DNA of 64,000 nt from Lysobacterales bacterium. Lineage in GTDB: Bacteria; Pseudomonadota; Gammaproteobacteria; Xanthomonadales; UBA2363. The position numbers were made by a program, and so were the translations under genes. Below, piece after piece: positions 1 through 13,572 of this stretch (the stretch's first letter is position 1; every line of letters starts with the position of its first letter). The DNA is taken from contig JAHCAT010000011.1 of assembly GCA_019634735.1 (NCBI GenBank), positions 92,879 through 156,878 of the forward strand. Reading direction: 5' to 3'. A model generated the notes under the pieces. That model had not been told where the DNA came from, made no database searches, and saw nothing but the letters and a program-made list of their open reading frames with translations.

Positions 1-668
1 CCGACCGCGTGCTGGCGATCGGCGCCTACAGCCTGCTGCTGGAGAGCAACGACGGCGGCGCGACCTGGCAGCAGCACGAATTGCAGGCGCATGGACAGCC
101 GGGCGCTGCCGACGAGCCCGCGGAAACCGCCGATGACGCCGACGGCATCGACGATGGCGGCGACCCGCTGCTGTTCGACGAATCGGAGCTGATGCTCGAT
201 GCCGAGGAGGACCCCCATCTCAACGCCATTGCCCGCCTCGACTCCGGGCGCCTGTTCATCGTCGCCGAGCGCGGTGCCGGTTTCGTTTCGGACGACGACG
301 GCGCGACCTGGCGACGCACCAGCCTGCCCTACGACGGCTCCATGTTCGGCCTGCTGCCGCTCGACCAGGCCCGGGTACTGGCCTTCGGCCTGCGCGGCAA
401 TGCCCTGATCAGCGAGGACGAGGGCGACACCTGGACGCCGGTGGAGACCGGCACCGACCTGAGCCTGTTCGGCGGCGCGCGCCGCGGCGGCGGTATCGTC
501 CTGGTCGGCGCCAACGGCCTGCTGCTCGAGGGCGACGCCGGCGCCCGCGGCTTCCGCGCCACCACCCTGGCCGAGGCCGGCGTACTGGCCGCGGTCATCG
601 ACCTGGGCGCCGACGGCGTCCTGCTGCTGGGCGAATACGGGCAGGTCCGCCACGGAGGTCAGCCATGA
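1..668 (+). CDS. BNR/YCF48-like beta-propeller protein, 5' end missing
   Basis: The reading frame is already open at base 3, so the gene starts before the window and only its last 222 or so residues are visible. Three sialidase-type (BNR) loops can be read: NDGGATW, DDDGATW and EDEGDTW, each followed by a beta-rich stretch, as in the YCF48/photosystem-stability-factor-like propeller family. An acidic Asp/Glu/Ala-rich insert lies between the first two. The stop codon overlaps the start of the next gene (ATGA at 665-668), so the two are translationally coupled. In proteobacteria such propellers often sit beside MMPL-type RND exporters and are thought to be their periplasmic or outer-membrane partners; that role is inferred from context only. 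Confidence 0.75.
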   Translation, partial: DRVLAIGAYSLLLESNDGGATWQQHELQAHGQPGAADEPAETADDADGIDDGGDPLLFDESELMLDAEEDPHLNAIARLDSGRLFIVAERGAGFVSDDDGATWRRTSLPYDGSMFGLLPLDQARVLAFGLRGNALISEDEGDTWTPVETGTDLSLFGGARRGGGIVLVGANGLLLEGDAGARGFRATTLAEAGVLAAVIDLGADGVLLLGEYGQVRHGGQP

Positions 669-3037
669 AGCGCGCATTGGAAAACCTGGTGTTCGGCGCC
701 AGGCCGGTGATCCTGGTGCTGTTCGCCCTGGTCACGGTGGTGATGCTCTGGGCGGCCAGCCAGCTGCGCGTCGACGCCGGGTTCAAGAAGCAGATCCCGC
801 TCGAACACGAGTACATGCAGACCTTCCTGGACTACGAGCGCGAGTTCGGCGGCGCAAACCGCGTCCTGGTCGCGCTGATGGCCCGGGACGGCGACATCTT
901 CAATCAGGAGTACATGGCGGCCCTGGAGCGGCTCACCTCCGACGTGATGGCGCTCGACGAGTCCGACGACGCCCGCGTGCGCTCGCTGTTCACGCCCAAC
1001 GTGCGCTTCGTCGAGGTGGTCGAGGACGGCTTCGCCGGCGGCAATGTCATCCCGCAGTCGTTCACGCCCAACCTGGAGGGTTACGTCGCCGACCATGGCG
1101 AGTTCGAGACCATCCGCGGCAACATCGTCAAGGCCGGCATCGTCGGCCGCCTGGTGGCGCGCGACTTCGGCGGCACCATGGTCTGGGCCGACCTGATCCC
1201 CGAAGACGCCGGCACCGGCCTGGACTACCAGGCGCTGGCCTCGCGCCTGGAGGACCTGCGCGGCGTCTACGAGGACGACCGCCATACCCTGCACATCATC
1301 GGCTTCGCCAAGATCGTCGGCGACGTCAGCGACGGCGCCAAGTCGGTGGTCGCCTTCTTCGGCATCGCGATCCTGATCACCCTGCTCTTGCTTTACGTCT
1401 ATTGCCGTTCGCTGACCCTGTCGGCGCTGGTCATCACCTGCGGCCTGGTCGCGGTCGTCTGGCAGCTCGGCGCCCTGCGCCTGCTCGGCTTCGGCATCGA
1501 CCCGATGAACATCCTGACGCCGTTCCTGGTGTTCGCGATCGCGGTCAGCCATGGCGTGCAGATGATCAGCCGCTGGCTCAACCAGCGCCTGGACGGCGAG
1601 GATCCGGAGACCGCCGCGCGCGGCACCTTCCAACGCCTGCTGGTGCCGGGGATCATCGCCCTGGCTTCGGACTGCATCGGCTTCGTCACCATCTTGTTCA
1701 TCAACATCCGGATCATCCAGGAGCTGGCGATCACCGCCAGCCTGGGCGTCGCCCTGATCATCCTGACCAACCTGGTGCTGCTGCCGGTGCTGCTGTCCTA
1801 CGTGCGCCGCGCCAGCCGCGCGCTGGCCGGCCGTCGCGAGGGCATGGACGGCGTCTGGCGCGGCCTGTCGCGCAGCACCGGCCGCGGTCCGGCGCTGGCG
1901 GTGATCGTCGTCGCCCTGGCGCTCGGTGCCGGCGGCTGGTGGATCGGCCAGGGCATGCAGATCGGGGATTCCGAGGCTGGCGTGCCCGAGCTGCGCCCGG
2001 AGTCCCGCTACAACCAGGACGCCGCGCTGATCGCCGAGCGCTTCGCCCTGGGCATCGACTCGATCTACGTGATCGCCGAGGCCGCGCCGGACTCCTGCAC
2101 GGCCAGCTACCCGGTGATGGAGACCATCGACCGCTTCGCCTGGCACATGGCCAACGTCGAAGGCGTGCAGCAAGTGATGTCGTTGCCGCAGGCGGCGACC
2201 ATGGTCAATGCCGGCTGGAACGAGGGCAACATCCGCTGGCGCGCGCTGCCGCGCGGCAGCGACCAGCTGCGCGTCGCCACCCAGGGCTTCGAGACCGACT
2301 CCGGTCTGCTCAACAGCGACTGCAGCGCGATCCCGGTGATGCTGTTCCTCACCGACCACAAGGCGACCACCATCAACCGCGTGGTCGAGGCAGTGAAGCA
2401 GTTCCGCGCCGACAACGACGCCTACCGCGAGGGCTTCCGCGAGGCCCAGGCGCAGGCCCTGGCCGACGGCGAAGCGGGCGTGGGCGACCGCATCAACCTG
2501 CGCCTGGCGACCGGCAACGCCGGCGTCATGGCGGCCACCAACGAGACCGTGCAGGCGGCGCAATGGCCGATGTTGATGTGGGTCTACGCGGCGGTGATCC
2601 TGCTGTGCCTGCTCACCTATCGCTCGCTGTCGGCGACCATCGCCATCGTCGTGCCGCTGGCCGTGGTGTCGATGCTGTCGAACGCGGTGATGGCCAAGCT
2701 CGGCATCGGCCTGAAGGTCAACACCCTGCCGGTGGCGGCGCTGGGCGTCGGTATCGGCGTCGACTACGCGATCTACCTGTACTCGCGCATGCAGGAGGAC
2801 CTGCGTGCCGGTGTCGGCATGACCGAGGCCTACTTCCGCGCCCTGCGCACCACCGGCGCTGCCGTGCTGTTCACCGCGGTGACCCTGTCGGTGGGCGTCG
2901 GCACCTGGATCTTCTCGGCGCTCAAGTTCCAGGCCGACATGGGCATCCTGCTCAGCTTCATGTTCCTGGCCAACATGCTGGGCGCGATCCTGGTGATGCC
3001 GGCCCTGCTGCGCTGGCTGCGGCCGCGCGCGCTCTGA
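665..3037 (+). CDS. RND/MMPL family exporter permease
   Basis: A 790-residue inner-membrane protein with the two-fold repeat of the RND superfamily: one N-terminal helix (about residues 15-34), a large periplasmic loop, a helix cluster (about 226-385), a second helix near 405-425, a second periplasmic loop, and a final cluster (about 637-785). The phrase GVGIGVDYAIYLYSRM in the second cluster is the charged proton-relay-type helix of MMPL-like transporters, and its counterpart in the first half is AIAVSHGVQMISRW. This is shorter than AcrB-type drug pumps and fits hydrophobe or lipid exporters such as HpnN and MmpL relatives. It is coupled to the upstream propeller gene. The substrate cannot be told from the sequence. 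Confidence 0.85.
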   Translation: MKRALENLVFGARPVILVLFALVTVVMLWAASQLRVDAGFKKQIPLEHEYMQTFLDYEREFGGANRVLVALMARDGDIFNQEYMAALERLTSDVMALDESDDARVRSLFTPNVRFVEVVEDGFAGGNVIPQSFTPNLEGYVADHGEFETIRGNIVKAGIVGRLVARDFGGTMVWADLIPEDAGTGLDYQALASRLEDLRGVYEDDRHTLHIIGFAKIVGDVSDGAKSVVAFFGIAILITLLLLYVYCRSLTLSALVITCGLVAVVWQLGALRLLGFGIDPMNILTPFLVFAIAVSHGVQMISRWLNQRLDGEDPETAARGTFQRLLVPGIIALASDCIGFVTILFINIRIIQELAITASLGVALIILTNLVLLPVLLSYVRRASRALAGRREGMDGVWRGLSRSTGRGPALAVIVVALALGAGGWWIGQGMQIGDSEAGVPELRPESRYNQDAALIAERFALGIDSIYVIAEAAPDSCTASYPVMETIDRFAWHMANVEGVQQVMSLPQAATMVNAGWNEGNIRWRALPRGSDQLRVATQGFETDSGLLNSDCSAIPVMLFLTDHKATTINRVVEAVKQFRADNDAYREGFREAQAQALADGEAGVGDRINLRLATGNAGVMAATNETVQAAQWPMLMWVYAAVILLCLLTYRSLSATIAIVVPLAVVSMLSNAVMAKLGIGLKVNTLPVAALGVGIGVDYAIYLYSRMQEDLRAGVGMTEAYFRALRTTGAAVLFTAVTLSVGVGTWIFSALKFQADMGILLSFMFLANMLGAILVMPALLRWLRPRAL

Positions 3038-3140
3038 GCGTCGTGCGCCCCGACCGGCGACCCCGGTCGGGGCGGCCCCGGCAATCCCTGCCGGTCGCCC
3101 TCCATCAAGCGTCCATGGTCCGGCCCGATACTGTGCCGGC

Positions 3141-4613
3141 ATGAGCATGTACGCCAAACTGGCCCTGTCGATGGTGGCCGCCGGCACCCTCGCCCTGCTG
3201 GCGCTCGCACTGGCGTTGGACTGGCGCCTGGGCCGCGGCTTCATCGCCTACATCAACGACGCCGATGCCGAGCGCCTGGTGCCGCTGGCCGCCGCCGCCG
3301 CCGAGGTGCATCGCCGCGACGGCGGCTGGGCGGGCTTGCGTGCGCAGCCCGAGCGCGTCGCCTGGCGCGCCCTGCACGCGCGCGTCCGTGCACTCGAGGA
3401 CGACTCCTCGACGCAGGCATTGCCAACGCCACCGGCCCATGCCGCACGGGCGCCCCGGCAGCGGCCGCCTGCGCCACGTCACGGTCGGGAGCCACCGCCA
3501 CCCTGGACGCCGTTCTGGGCGCGGGTCGCGATCCACGACAGCGAGGGCCAGCCGGTGCTGGGTCGCCACGCGCTCGCCGCCACCCATCGCCGCCTGCCGG
3601 TCGAGGTCGACGGCGTCCAGGTCGGCTGGGTCGGCCTGGTCGAACTGCGTCATGCCAGCGGCCGCCTGGGCCAGGCCTTCCTGGCCGACCAGCGTCGCGG
3701 CCTGGTGGTTGCCGCACTGGTGATGCTGGTCGCGCTGGCGCTGGCGGCGATGGCCCTGGCGCGGGTCTGGACCGGGCCCGTGCGTCGCATCGGCAGCGTT
3801 GCCCGGCGTCTCGCCGATGGCGATCTCGGGGCACGGGTCGGGCCGGCCGGCCGCGACGAGATCGGCGCCCTGGCGCGCGACGTCGACCAGCTCGGCCAGT
3901 CGCTGGCGGCGGCCGATGCGGCACGCCGCCGCTGGATGGCCGATACCGCGCACGAACTGCGCACGCCGCTGGCGGTGCTCAAGGGCGAACTCGAGGCCCT
4001 GCTCGACGGCGTGCGGCCGCTTGACCGCGACGCGGTCGCCTCCCTGCACGCCGAGGCCACCCACCTGGGCGCCCTCATCAACGAGCTGCGCGAGCTGGCC
4101 CTGGCCGACCTCGGCGCGCTCGACTACCGGATGGCCGACCTGGCCTTCGACGCGCTGGTGGACGAGTGCCTGTCGGCCAACGCCGGCCGACTGGCGCAGC
4201 ACGGACTGACAGTGGGCTGGACGCGCCCCGCGCGGCCCGTGCAGGTGCACGGCGATGCCCGACGCCTGCGGCAGCTGGTCGAGAACCTGCTGGAGAACAG
4301 CCTGCGCTACACCGATCGTGGCGGCCGCATCGCCGTGACCCTGACGGCAGGGCCGGACGGCCTGCACCTGGACTGGCAGGACAGCGCCCCGGGCGTGCCC
4401 CCTGCGATGCTCGGACAGCTGTTCGAGCCGTTCGTGCGCGGCGACCCGGCGCGCGCCCGCGACGAGGCCGGCGCCGGTCGCGGCTCCGGCCTGGGCCTGG
4501 CCATCGTGCGCCGCATCGTGCAGGCGCACGGCGGCACGATCGCCGCGTCGCCCTCGGCACTGGGCGGCCTGGCCCTGCGCATCGACCTGCCGATCACGGG
4601 AGAGGCGGCATGA
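3141..4613 (+). CDS. BaeS-like sensor histidine kinase
   Basis: A 490-residue membrane kinase. The first transmembrane helix is at about residues 5-27 and the second at about 188-208, bracketing a periplasmic sensor. HAMP follows (about 210-255). The phosphoacceptor His lies in HELRTPLAVL near residue 271, and the ATPase domain shows the N box ENLLENSLRY and the glycine box GSGLGLAIVRRI. The sensor holds an unusual Pro/Arg-rich stretch at about residues 95-123. The stop overlaps the response-regulator start (ATGA, 4610-4613), so the pair is one operon. A TACTGT box at 3129-3134 lies six bases before the ATG, which suggests a leaderless transcript. Closest known class: BaeS/CpxA-type envelope-stress kinases. 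The signal is unknown. Confidence 0.88.
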   Translation: MSMYAKLALSMVAAGTLALLALALALDWRLGRGFIAYINDADAERLVPLAAAAAEVHRRDGGWAGLRAQPERVAWRALHARVRALEDDSSTQALPTPPAHAARAPRQRPPAPRHGREPPPPWTPFWARVAIHDSEGQPVLGRHALAATHRRLPVEVDGVQVGWVGLVELRHASGRLGQAFLADQRRGLVVAALVMLVALALAAMALARVWTGPVRRIGSVARRLADGDLGARVGPAGRDEIGALARDVDQLGQSLAAADAARRRWMADTAHELRTPLAVLKGELEALLDGVRPLDRDAVASLHAEATHLGALINELRELALADLGALDYRMADLAFDALVDECLSANAGRLAQHGLTVGWTRPARPVQVHGDARRLRQLVENLLENSLRYTDRGGRIAVTLTAGPDGLHLDWQDSAPGVPPAMLGQLFEPFVRGDPARARDEAGAGRGSGLGLAIVRRIVQAHGGTIAASPSALGGLALRIDLPITGEAA

Positions 4614-5314
4614 GCACGACGCAAGAGACCGCCACCATCCTGGTCGTCGAGGACGAACCCAAGCTCGCCCGCCTGCTGGCCGACTACCTGCGCGCCGCCG
4701 CCTTCGAGCCGGTCATCGTCGAGCGCGGCGACCAGGCGCTGGCCGCCGTCGCCGAACACCGGCCGGCCCTGATGCTGCTGGACCTCAACCTGCCCGGCAT
4801 GGACGGCATCGAGGTCTGCCGCGCACTGCGCCGCCAGTCCGACCTGCCGGTGGTGATGGTCACGGCGCGGGTCGAGGAGATCGACCGCCTGCTGGGCCTG
4901 GAGCTGGGCGCCGACGATTACATCTGCAAGCCGTTCAGCCCGCGCGAGGTGATCGCCCGCGTCAAGGCGGTGTTGCGTCGTCTCGACGCCCGCCGCGGCG
5001 GCCCGGGCCAGGAGGCGGTGGTCGAGATCGACGCCGAATCGCGCCGGGTGGTGGTCGGCGGTCGGCCGGTGACGCTGACCGCGGTCGAGTTCGGCCTGCT
5101 CAGTGCCCTGGCCGAACGGCCCGGCCGGGTGTTCAGCCGCGCCGAACTGCTCGACCGCATCTACGACGACTGGCGCGATGTCTCCGACCGCGCCGTCGAC
5201 TCCCACGTCAAGAACCTGCGCCGCAAGCTCGACGACGCCCTGCCGGGCCGCACGCTGATCCACAGCGTCTACGGGGTCGGCTACCGCTACGAGCCGGAGC
5301 CGGCGGCCGGCTGA
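4610..5314 (+). CDS. BaeR-like OmpR-family response regulator
   Basis: A 234-residue two-domain regulator. The receiver (about residues 9-120) has the acidic pair EDE near residue 17, the phosphoacceptor Asp in LLDLNLPGMDG near 56, and the conserved Thr and Lys (VTAR, CKPF). The C-terminal winged helix (about 135-228) carries EFGLLSALAERPGRVFSR and ends with the usual HSVYGVGYRYE wing. The start is the ATG inside the kinase stop overlap; longer upstream reading is only the kinase gene in another frame. It should be phosphorylated by the kinase encoded just upstream and may act on envelope or efflux genes, possibly the RND gene next door; that target is inference. Confidence 0.9.
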   Translation: MSTTQETATILVVEDEPKLARLLADYLRAAAFEPVIVERGDQALAAVAEHRPALMLLDLNLPGMDGIEVCRALRRQSDLPVVMVTARVEEIDRLLGLELGADDYICKPFSPREVIARVKAVLRRLDARRGGPGQEAVVEIDAESRRVVVGGRPVTLTAVEFGLLSALAERPGRVFSRAELLDRIYDDWRDVSDRAVDSHVKNLRRKLDDALPGRTLIHSVYGVGYRYEPEPAAG

Positions 5315-5335
5315 ACCGCCGGCGCCGGCGCGCGA

Positions 5336-6337
5336 TCAGCGCAGCGTGCGGATCAGCACCTGCTGGTTGCTGACGGAGGTCGGCAGGGAGCCATGGTTGC
5401 AGGCGCGCAGCACCGCCTGGCCGGCGGTGACCGCCCGGTGGCCGACCACCACCAGGTTCACCGGGATCGATGCGTTGGCGCCCCAGGAAAAGATCACCAG
5501 GTCGCCCGGTTGCGACCCGTTGACCCCGACATTCAGGTCGGCACATGCGCCGGCCCCCAGCGAAAAGCTGACCGTGCCGGTTGCGTTGCCGCCGGCCAGC
5601 TTGGCCAGTGTCACGCTGCCGTTGCCCAGGGCACTCGTGCCGACAGCACCATTGCCCAGTTTGGCCGAAGTAACCGCGCCGTCGGCAATGCGCGCCGAGT
5701 TGACCGCCGCGGCGGCGATCTTGGCCGTGGTCACCGCAGCATCGGCGATGCGGTCCGTCGCGACAGCACCGGTCGCGATCTTCGCGGTGGTCACCGAGCT
5801 GCTGCCCAGCTTGGCGCTGGTCACCGCCAGGTCGCCGATGCGCGTGCTGGTGACCGCGCCGACGGCAATGTTGGCCGTGGTCACGGCGCCATTGGCGATC
5901 ACCGGGTTCGGGTAGCTGCCGGCGAGGTCGCCGCCGGCCGGACCGGCGATGCTGCCAGACAGCGCGAACTGCGCCACCGGCACCGCGCCCACCGCCTGGC
6001 GCGGCAGCAGCGCCTGGCCGTTCACGGTCACCTGCAGCCAGCGCTGCTCGCCGGTGAAGGCGCCCGGGAAGGCCAGCGCCACGGTGAACACGCCGTCCGC
6101 CACCGGAAAGCCGGGCTCGAGCAGGGTCGGGCCGACCTGGTTGCCGGCCACGGCCGCGTCGAACAGCGCGAATTCGAAGTCGAAGCTGCCGTTGGCCGGG
6201 GCGCCGTTCTGGGTCAGCCGGCCCTGGTAGCTGAAATCGGGAAGCTGGGGGTCCGCAAACGCGGGCCGGGGCCAGGCGAGCAGGGCGGCCAGCGCCGCCA
6301 TGAGCAGGACGGGATGAAGCGGGCAGGCACGGGACAT
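5336..6337 (-). CDS. Secreted protein with ten decapeptide repeats
   Basis: A 333-residue exported protein. The signal peptide is residues 1-28 (hydrophobic LLMAALAALLAW, cleavage after AFA). A beta-rich domain begins with FSYQGRLTQNGAPANG, a theme seen at the N-terminus of many bacterial surface proteins. GPAGGDLAGSYPNP then leads into ten perfectly phased 10-residue repeats (about 151-250) of the form AVTxAKIxxG, as in phage-tail-fibre-like or left-handed-helix segments. The C-terminal domain of about 80 residues has two cysteines. Its start overlaps the stop of the small secreted protein upstream (TGATG at 6335-6339), so the two are co-translated. Likely a cell-surface or secreted fibrous protein; the exact role is unknown. 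Confidence 0.8.
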   Translation of the reverse strand: MSRACPLHPVLLMAALAALLAWPRPAFADPQLPDFSYQGRLTQNGAPANGSFDFEFALFDAAVAGNQVGPTLLEPGFPVADGVFTVALAFPGAFTGEQRWLQVTVNGQALLPRQAVGAVPVAQFALSGSIAGPAGGDLAGSYPNPVIANGAVTTANIAVGAVTSTRIGDLAVTSAKLGSSSVTTAKIATGAVATDRIADAAVTTAKIAAAAVNSARIADGAVTSAKLGNGAVGTSALGNGSVTLAKLAGGNATGTVSFSLGAGACADLNVGVNGSQPGDLVIFSWGANASIPVNLVVVGHRAVTAGQAVLRACNHGSLPTSVSNQQVLIRTLR

Positions 6338-6603
6338 CACAGGCACTCCTGGAAACCATCGATGAACAGGGCATCGCCGGGCAGGCCGGCGAGCGCCGGC
6401 CAGAGGCCGGCCGCCACCGCGAAGCCACCGCCGCTGGCGGGCGCGACCGGCTCCTGGCCGAGCGTCGCGGTGACCGACAGGCAACCGCCCGCCGACGTGC
6501 TTCGCGCGCCGCCGCCGGCGACCACCGCCTGGTCGATGGCCAGGCCGCCCGCCTGGCCGGCGCTGGTCAGGGCGCAGACCAGGGTGCAGGCGAGCCACCG
6601 CAT
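6337..6603 (-). CDS. Small secreted protein with FxDGF-type tail
   Basis: An 88-residue protein. The start at 6603 was chosen because it begins a clean signal peptide (MRWLACTLVCALTSAGQA); the upstream ATG at 6654 would add 17 Pro/Gly-rich residues. The mature part has the pattern AVVAGGGARSTSAGG, then SVTATLGQ, then GGGFAVAAGLWP, a small beta motif common in secreted proteins of Gammaproteobacteria. It ends DALFIDGFQECL. The Phe-x-Asp-Gly-Phe ending is shared with two other exported proteins in this window. It is coupled to the repeat protein downstream. Function unknown. Confidence 0.65.
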   Translation of the reverse strand: MRWLACTLVCALTSAGQAGGLAIDQAVVAGGGARSTSAGGCLSVTATLGQEPVAPASGGGFAVAAGLWPALAGLPGDALFIDGFQECL

Positions 6604-6835
6604 GCGACCGCCGGCCGGCAGGCCGGGATTCCTGAGTGGCGGGGCAGGGGTCATGGCCGGCGTCTCCTGGGTTGGCCTTGTGGCGGGGGCAGGGCTTTGC
6701 TTGCTGTCAGACCGGTAAACGACGCAGGGAATGGATAGCGAACACCGGCAGGAGGCGATGTCCGTGCCGGGAGGTTCCCTCGCGCCTGCGCCCGATCAGG
6801 CGAGAAGGAGCCGGTCCGGCCCGCACCACCGGTCC

Positions 6836-6841
6836 TACAAT
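6836..6841 (+). promoter_or_regulatory. -10 box (TACAAT) of mnmG
   Basis: TACAAT lies seven bases upstream of the ATG at 6849, placing the expected transcription start on or next to the start codon. No convincing -35 hexamer is seen. An earlier in-frame ATG (6840) lies inside this box, which argues against it as the true start. Confidence 0.45.
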
Positions 6842-6848
6842 GCCGGCC

Positions 6849-8735
<1,887 letters not shown>

Positions 8736-8798
8736 GGAAACGCGGGGTCGGCGCGGCACGCCACGCGCGCAGGGCATGGCATCGCCGGAGTCGGGGCC

Positions 8799-12176
<3,378 letters not shown>

Positions 12177-12515
12177 GGGCAGGTCGGGTGTTGCGGCCTC
12201 GAGGGCTTGCCCCGGGCCAGGGATCGGTCGCCACCTGACGCCGCGTGGCGGTTCACAGGCCCTGATCCCGGCCGATGCACTTGCTGCGGTCCATGCAAGT
12301 TGCGCAGAGGCGTCCTTAGCTGGGTCGAGCCGCACGTTCCCAGGGGATCATCGTCGAGGTGGACTGTCGCAGTCCAAGAGACGCCGCTGGGGTATCCGGG
12401 TCAGGACGCACATCGGGAATCGACGATGGCCACCTGCCAGCCCGCGCACCTGCCTGCCCGCGCCTTGCGAGAGCCGTTCGCACGGCGCTCCGGTCTCGAC
12501 CCCGCTCGCGGCCGC
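12177..12515. other. Gene-free gap, 339 bp
   Basis: This stretch lies between the converging helicase and PIN-toxin genes. I see no gene with credible codon use, no obvious terminator with a T run, and no repeat shared with the rest of the window. It marks the left edge of the accessory region. Confidence 0.5.
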
Positions 12516-12968
12516 TCAGGGGTCCGGAGGCGCAGCCTGGCCCGACATCAGCGCGATGCCAAGCCGGGTCGCCGCACCGCAAAGCGCCTCATCGAAGCAG
12601 GCGAAGCGGATCGCCTCCGTGCCGGCCTGGGACGCCAGTCGCTCAACCGCCGCCAGGTGCACGCTGTCGTAGCCGCGCAGGCGGAACTGCCCGGAGAGTC
12701 TCGCTGCCCTGACGACCAGCGGTTCATCGACCTGGATCACCGTCATGGCTGGCCAGTCGCGATCCACCTGGGCGATCAGCCGCATCGCGTCGGCCTCGGC
12801 CACCCGGCCGATCCGCACCCCCCGGGCCAGCGCGGCATGCAGCTCCGCATAGGCGACCAGGTGGGTGCACACCAGCGCCGCCTCCTCGACCCGCCGGATC
12901 ACAGCATCACGGCCCGGTTCGTCGACATAGAGCCGGAACCAGGCCGAGGTGTCCAGGTACAGGATCAT
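12516..12968 (-). CDS. PIN-domain toxin of a type II toxin-antitoxin pair (VapC-like)
   Basis: A 150-residue PIN-domain protein. It begins ILYLDTSAWFRLYVDEPG, where the Asp of LDTSA is the first metal ligand. The conserved Glu is in AYAELHAAL near residue 42, and a third acidic site is in GYDSVHLAAVERL near residue 100 with further acidic residues after it (FACFDEAL). PIN toxins are Mg2+-dependent ribonucleases that cut tRNA, rRNA or mRNA. The start codon overlaps the stop of the antitoxin gene (12965-12968), the usual toxin-antitoxin coupling. The target RNA is unknown. Confidence 0.85.
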   Translation of the reverse strand: MILYLDTSAWFRLYVDEPGRDAVIRRVEEAALVCTHLVAYAELHAALARGVRIGRVAEADAMRLIAQVDRDWPAMTVIQVDEPLVVRAARLSGQFRLRGYDSVHLAAVERLASQAGTEAIRFACFDEALCGAATRLGIALMSGQAAPPDP

Positions 12969-13240
12969 TCCCGGTCAGCGTGCAGTAGTTCGGTCAGCGT
13001 CGGGCCGTCGCCCTGCAGACGCACCGCCTCGCGCAGCCCCAGCGGTGCCCCAGAGGCCCGGCCGGACCGGACCCAGGGCAACCCCGCCAGGCGCTCCTTG
13101 AGCGCGACCGACGCACCGGGCGGCGGCGCCAGCGTCGCCACCACGCGACCGTGCGAAGTCACCACGACCGTCTCCCCCCGCTCTGCGCGGCGGACGTACT
13201 CGGACAGTCTGGCCTTGAGGGTGCGGATGGTGACTTGCAT
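12965..13240 (-). CDS. Phd/YefM-type antitoxin
   Basis: A 91-residue antitoxin. The N-terminal half (VTIRTLKARLSEYVRRAERG, then ETVVVTSHGRVVATLAP) is the classic Phd/prevent-host-death DNA-binding fold. The C-terminal half, with LREAVRLQGDGPTLTELL, should wrap around and block the toxin. It is first in the two-gene operon. An 8+8 inverted repeat (13257-13280) sits 16 bases upstream of its ATG and overlaps a TACACT -10-like box on this strand, consistent with autoregulation by the antitoxin-toxin complex. Confidence 0.85.
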   Translation of the reverse strand: MQVTIRTLKARLSEYVRRAERGETVVVTSHGRVVATLAPPPGASVALKERLAGLPWVRSGRASGAPLGLREAVRLQGDGPTLTELLHADRE

Positions 13241-13256
13241 GGTTGCCCGCGCTGGT

Positions 13257-13280
13257 GACTACACGAAAGGAAGTGTAGTC
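13257..13280 (-). promoter_or_regulatory. Putative operator/promoter of the toxin-antitoxin operon
   Basis: A perfect inverted repeat, GACTACAC and GTGTAGTC separated by eight bases, lies 17-40 bases before the antitoxin start codon. On the minus strand it contains TACACT, a plausible -10 box. Antitoxins of this family typically bind such palindromes to repress their own operon. Confidence 0.6.
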
Positions 13281-13572
13281 CCAACCAGGCGAATGGGAGC
13301 GACGATGCCGGCTATGCACGACTGCGGTTTAGTGTATTGAGATGTGTTGCCAAAGAGGCCATGGCGACAGTAGGGTGGGATCGCGTCCACGGTCAATCCT
13401 CCCCATACGCTCGGAGGCTCCATTGAAGAAGTGCCTTGAGCTGTGTGCTCGAAGCGAGACCGGCGCCTTTCCGGAGCTTCGCGCTCCGGCCTTATTTCTC
13501 AGCTTTGTCTGCCCGCCGACCACATTCCCCAATCGCGAATTGCGCCGCATCAACTGAGCAGGAGAACCGTTC

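Noticed and set aside
659..3244. 861-residue open frame antisense to the RND exporter
   Set aside because: It is composed of His/Gln/Asp/Arg-rich low-complexity sequence, the usual product of reading GC-rich genes backwards. The same applies to the long antisense frames at 6651-9557, 38638-41583, 41714-43498 and 47120-49738.
6840..6842. Earlier ATG for mnmG
   Set aside because: It lies within the TACAAT -10 box, and the next ATG gives the standard MnmG N-terminus and length.
12207..13340. 377-residue plus-strand frame over the toxin-antitoxin genes
   Set aside because: It overlaps two well-supported minus-strand genes and its translation has no family features.
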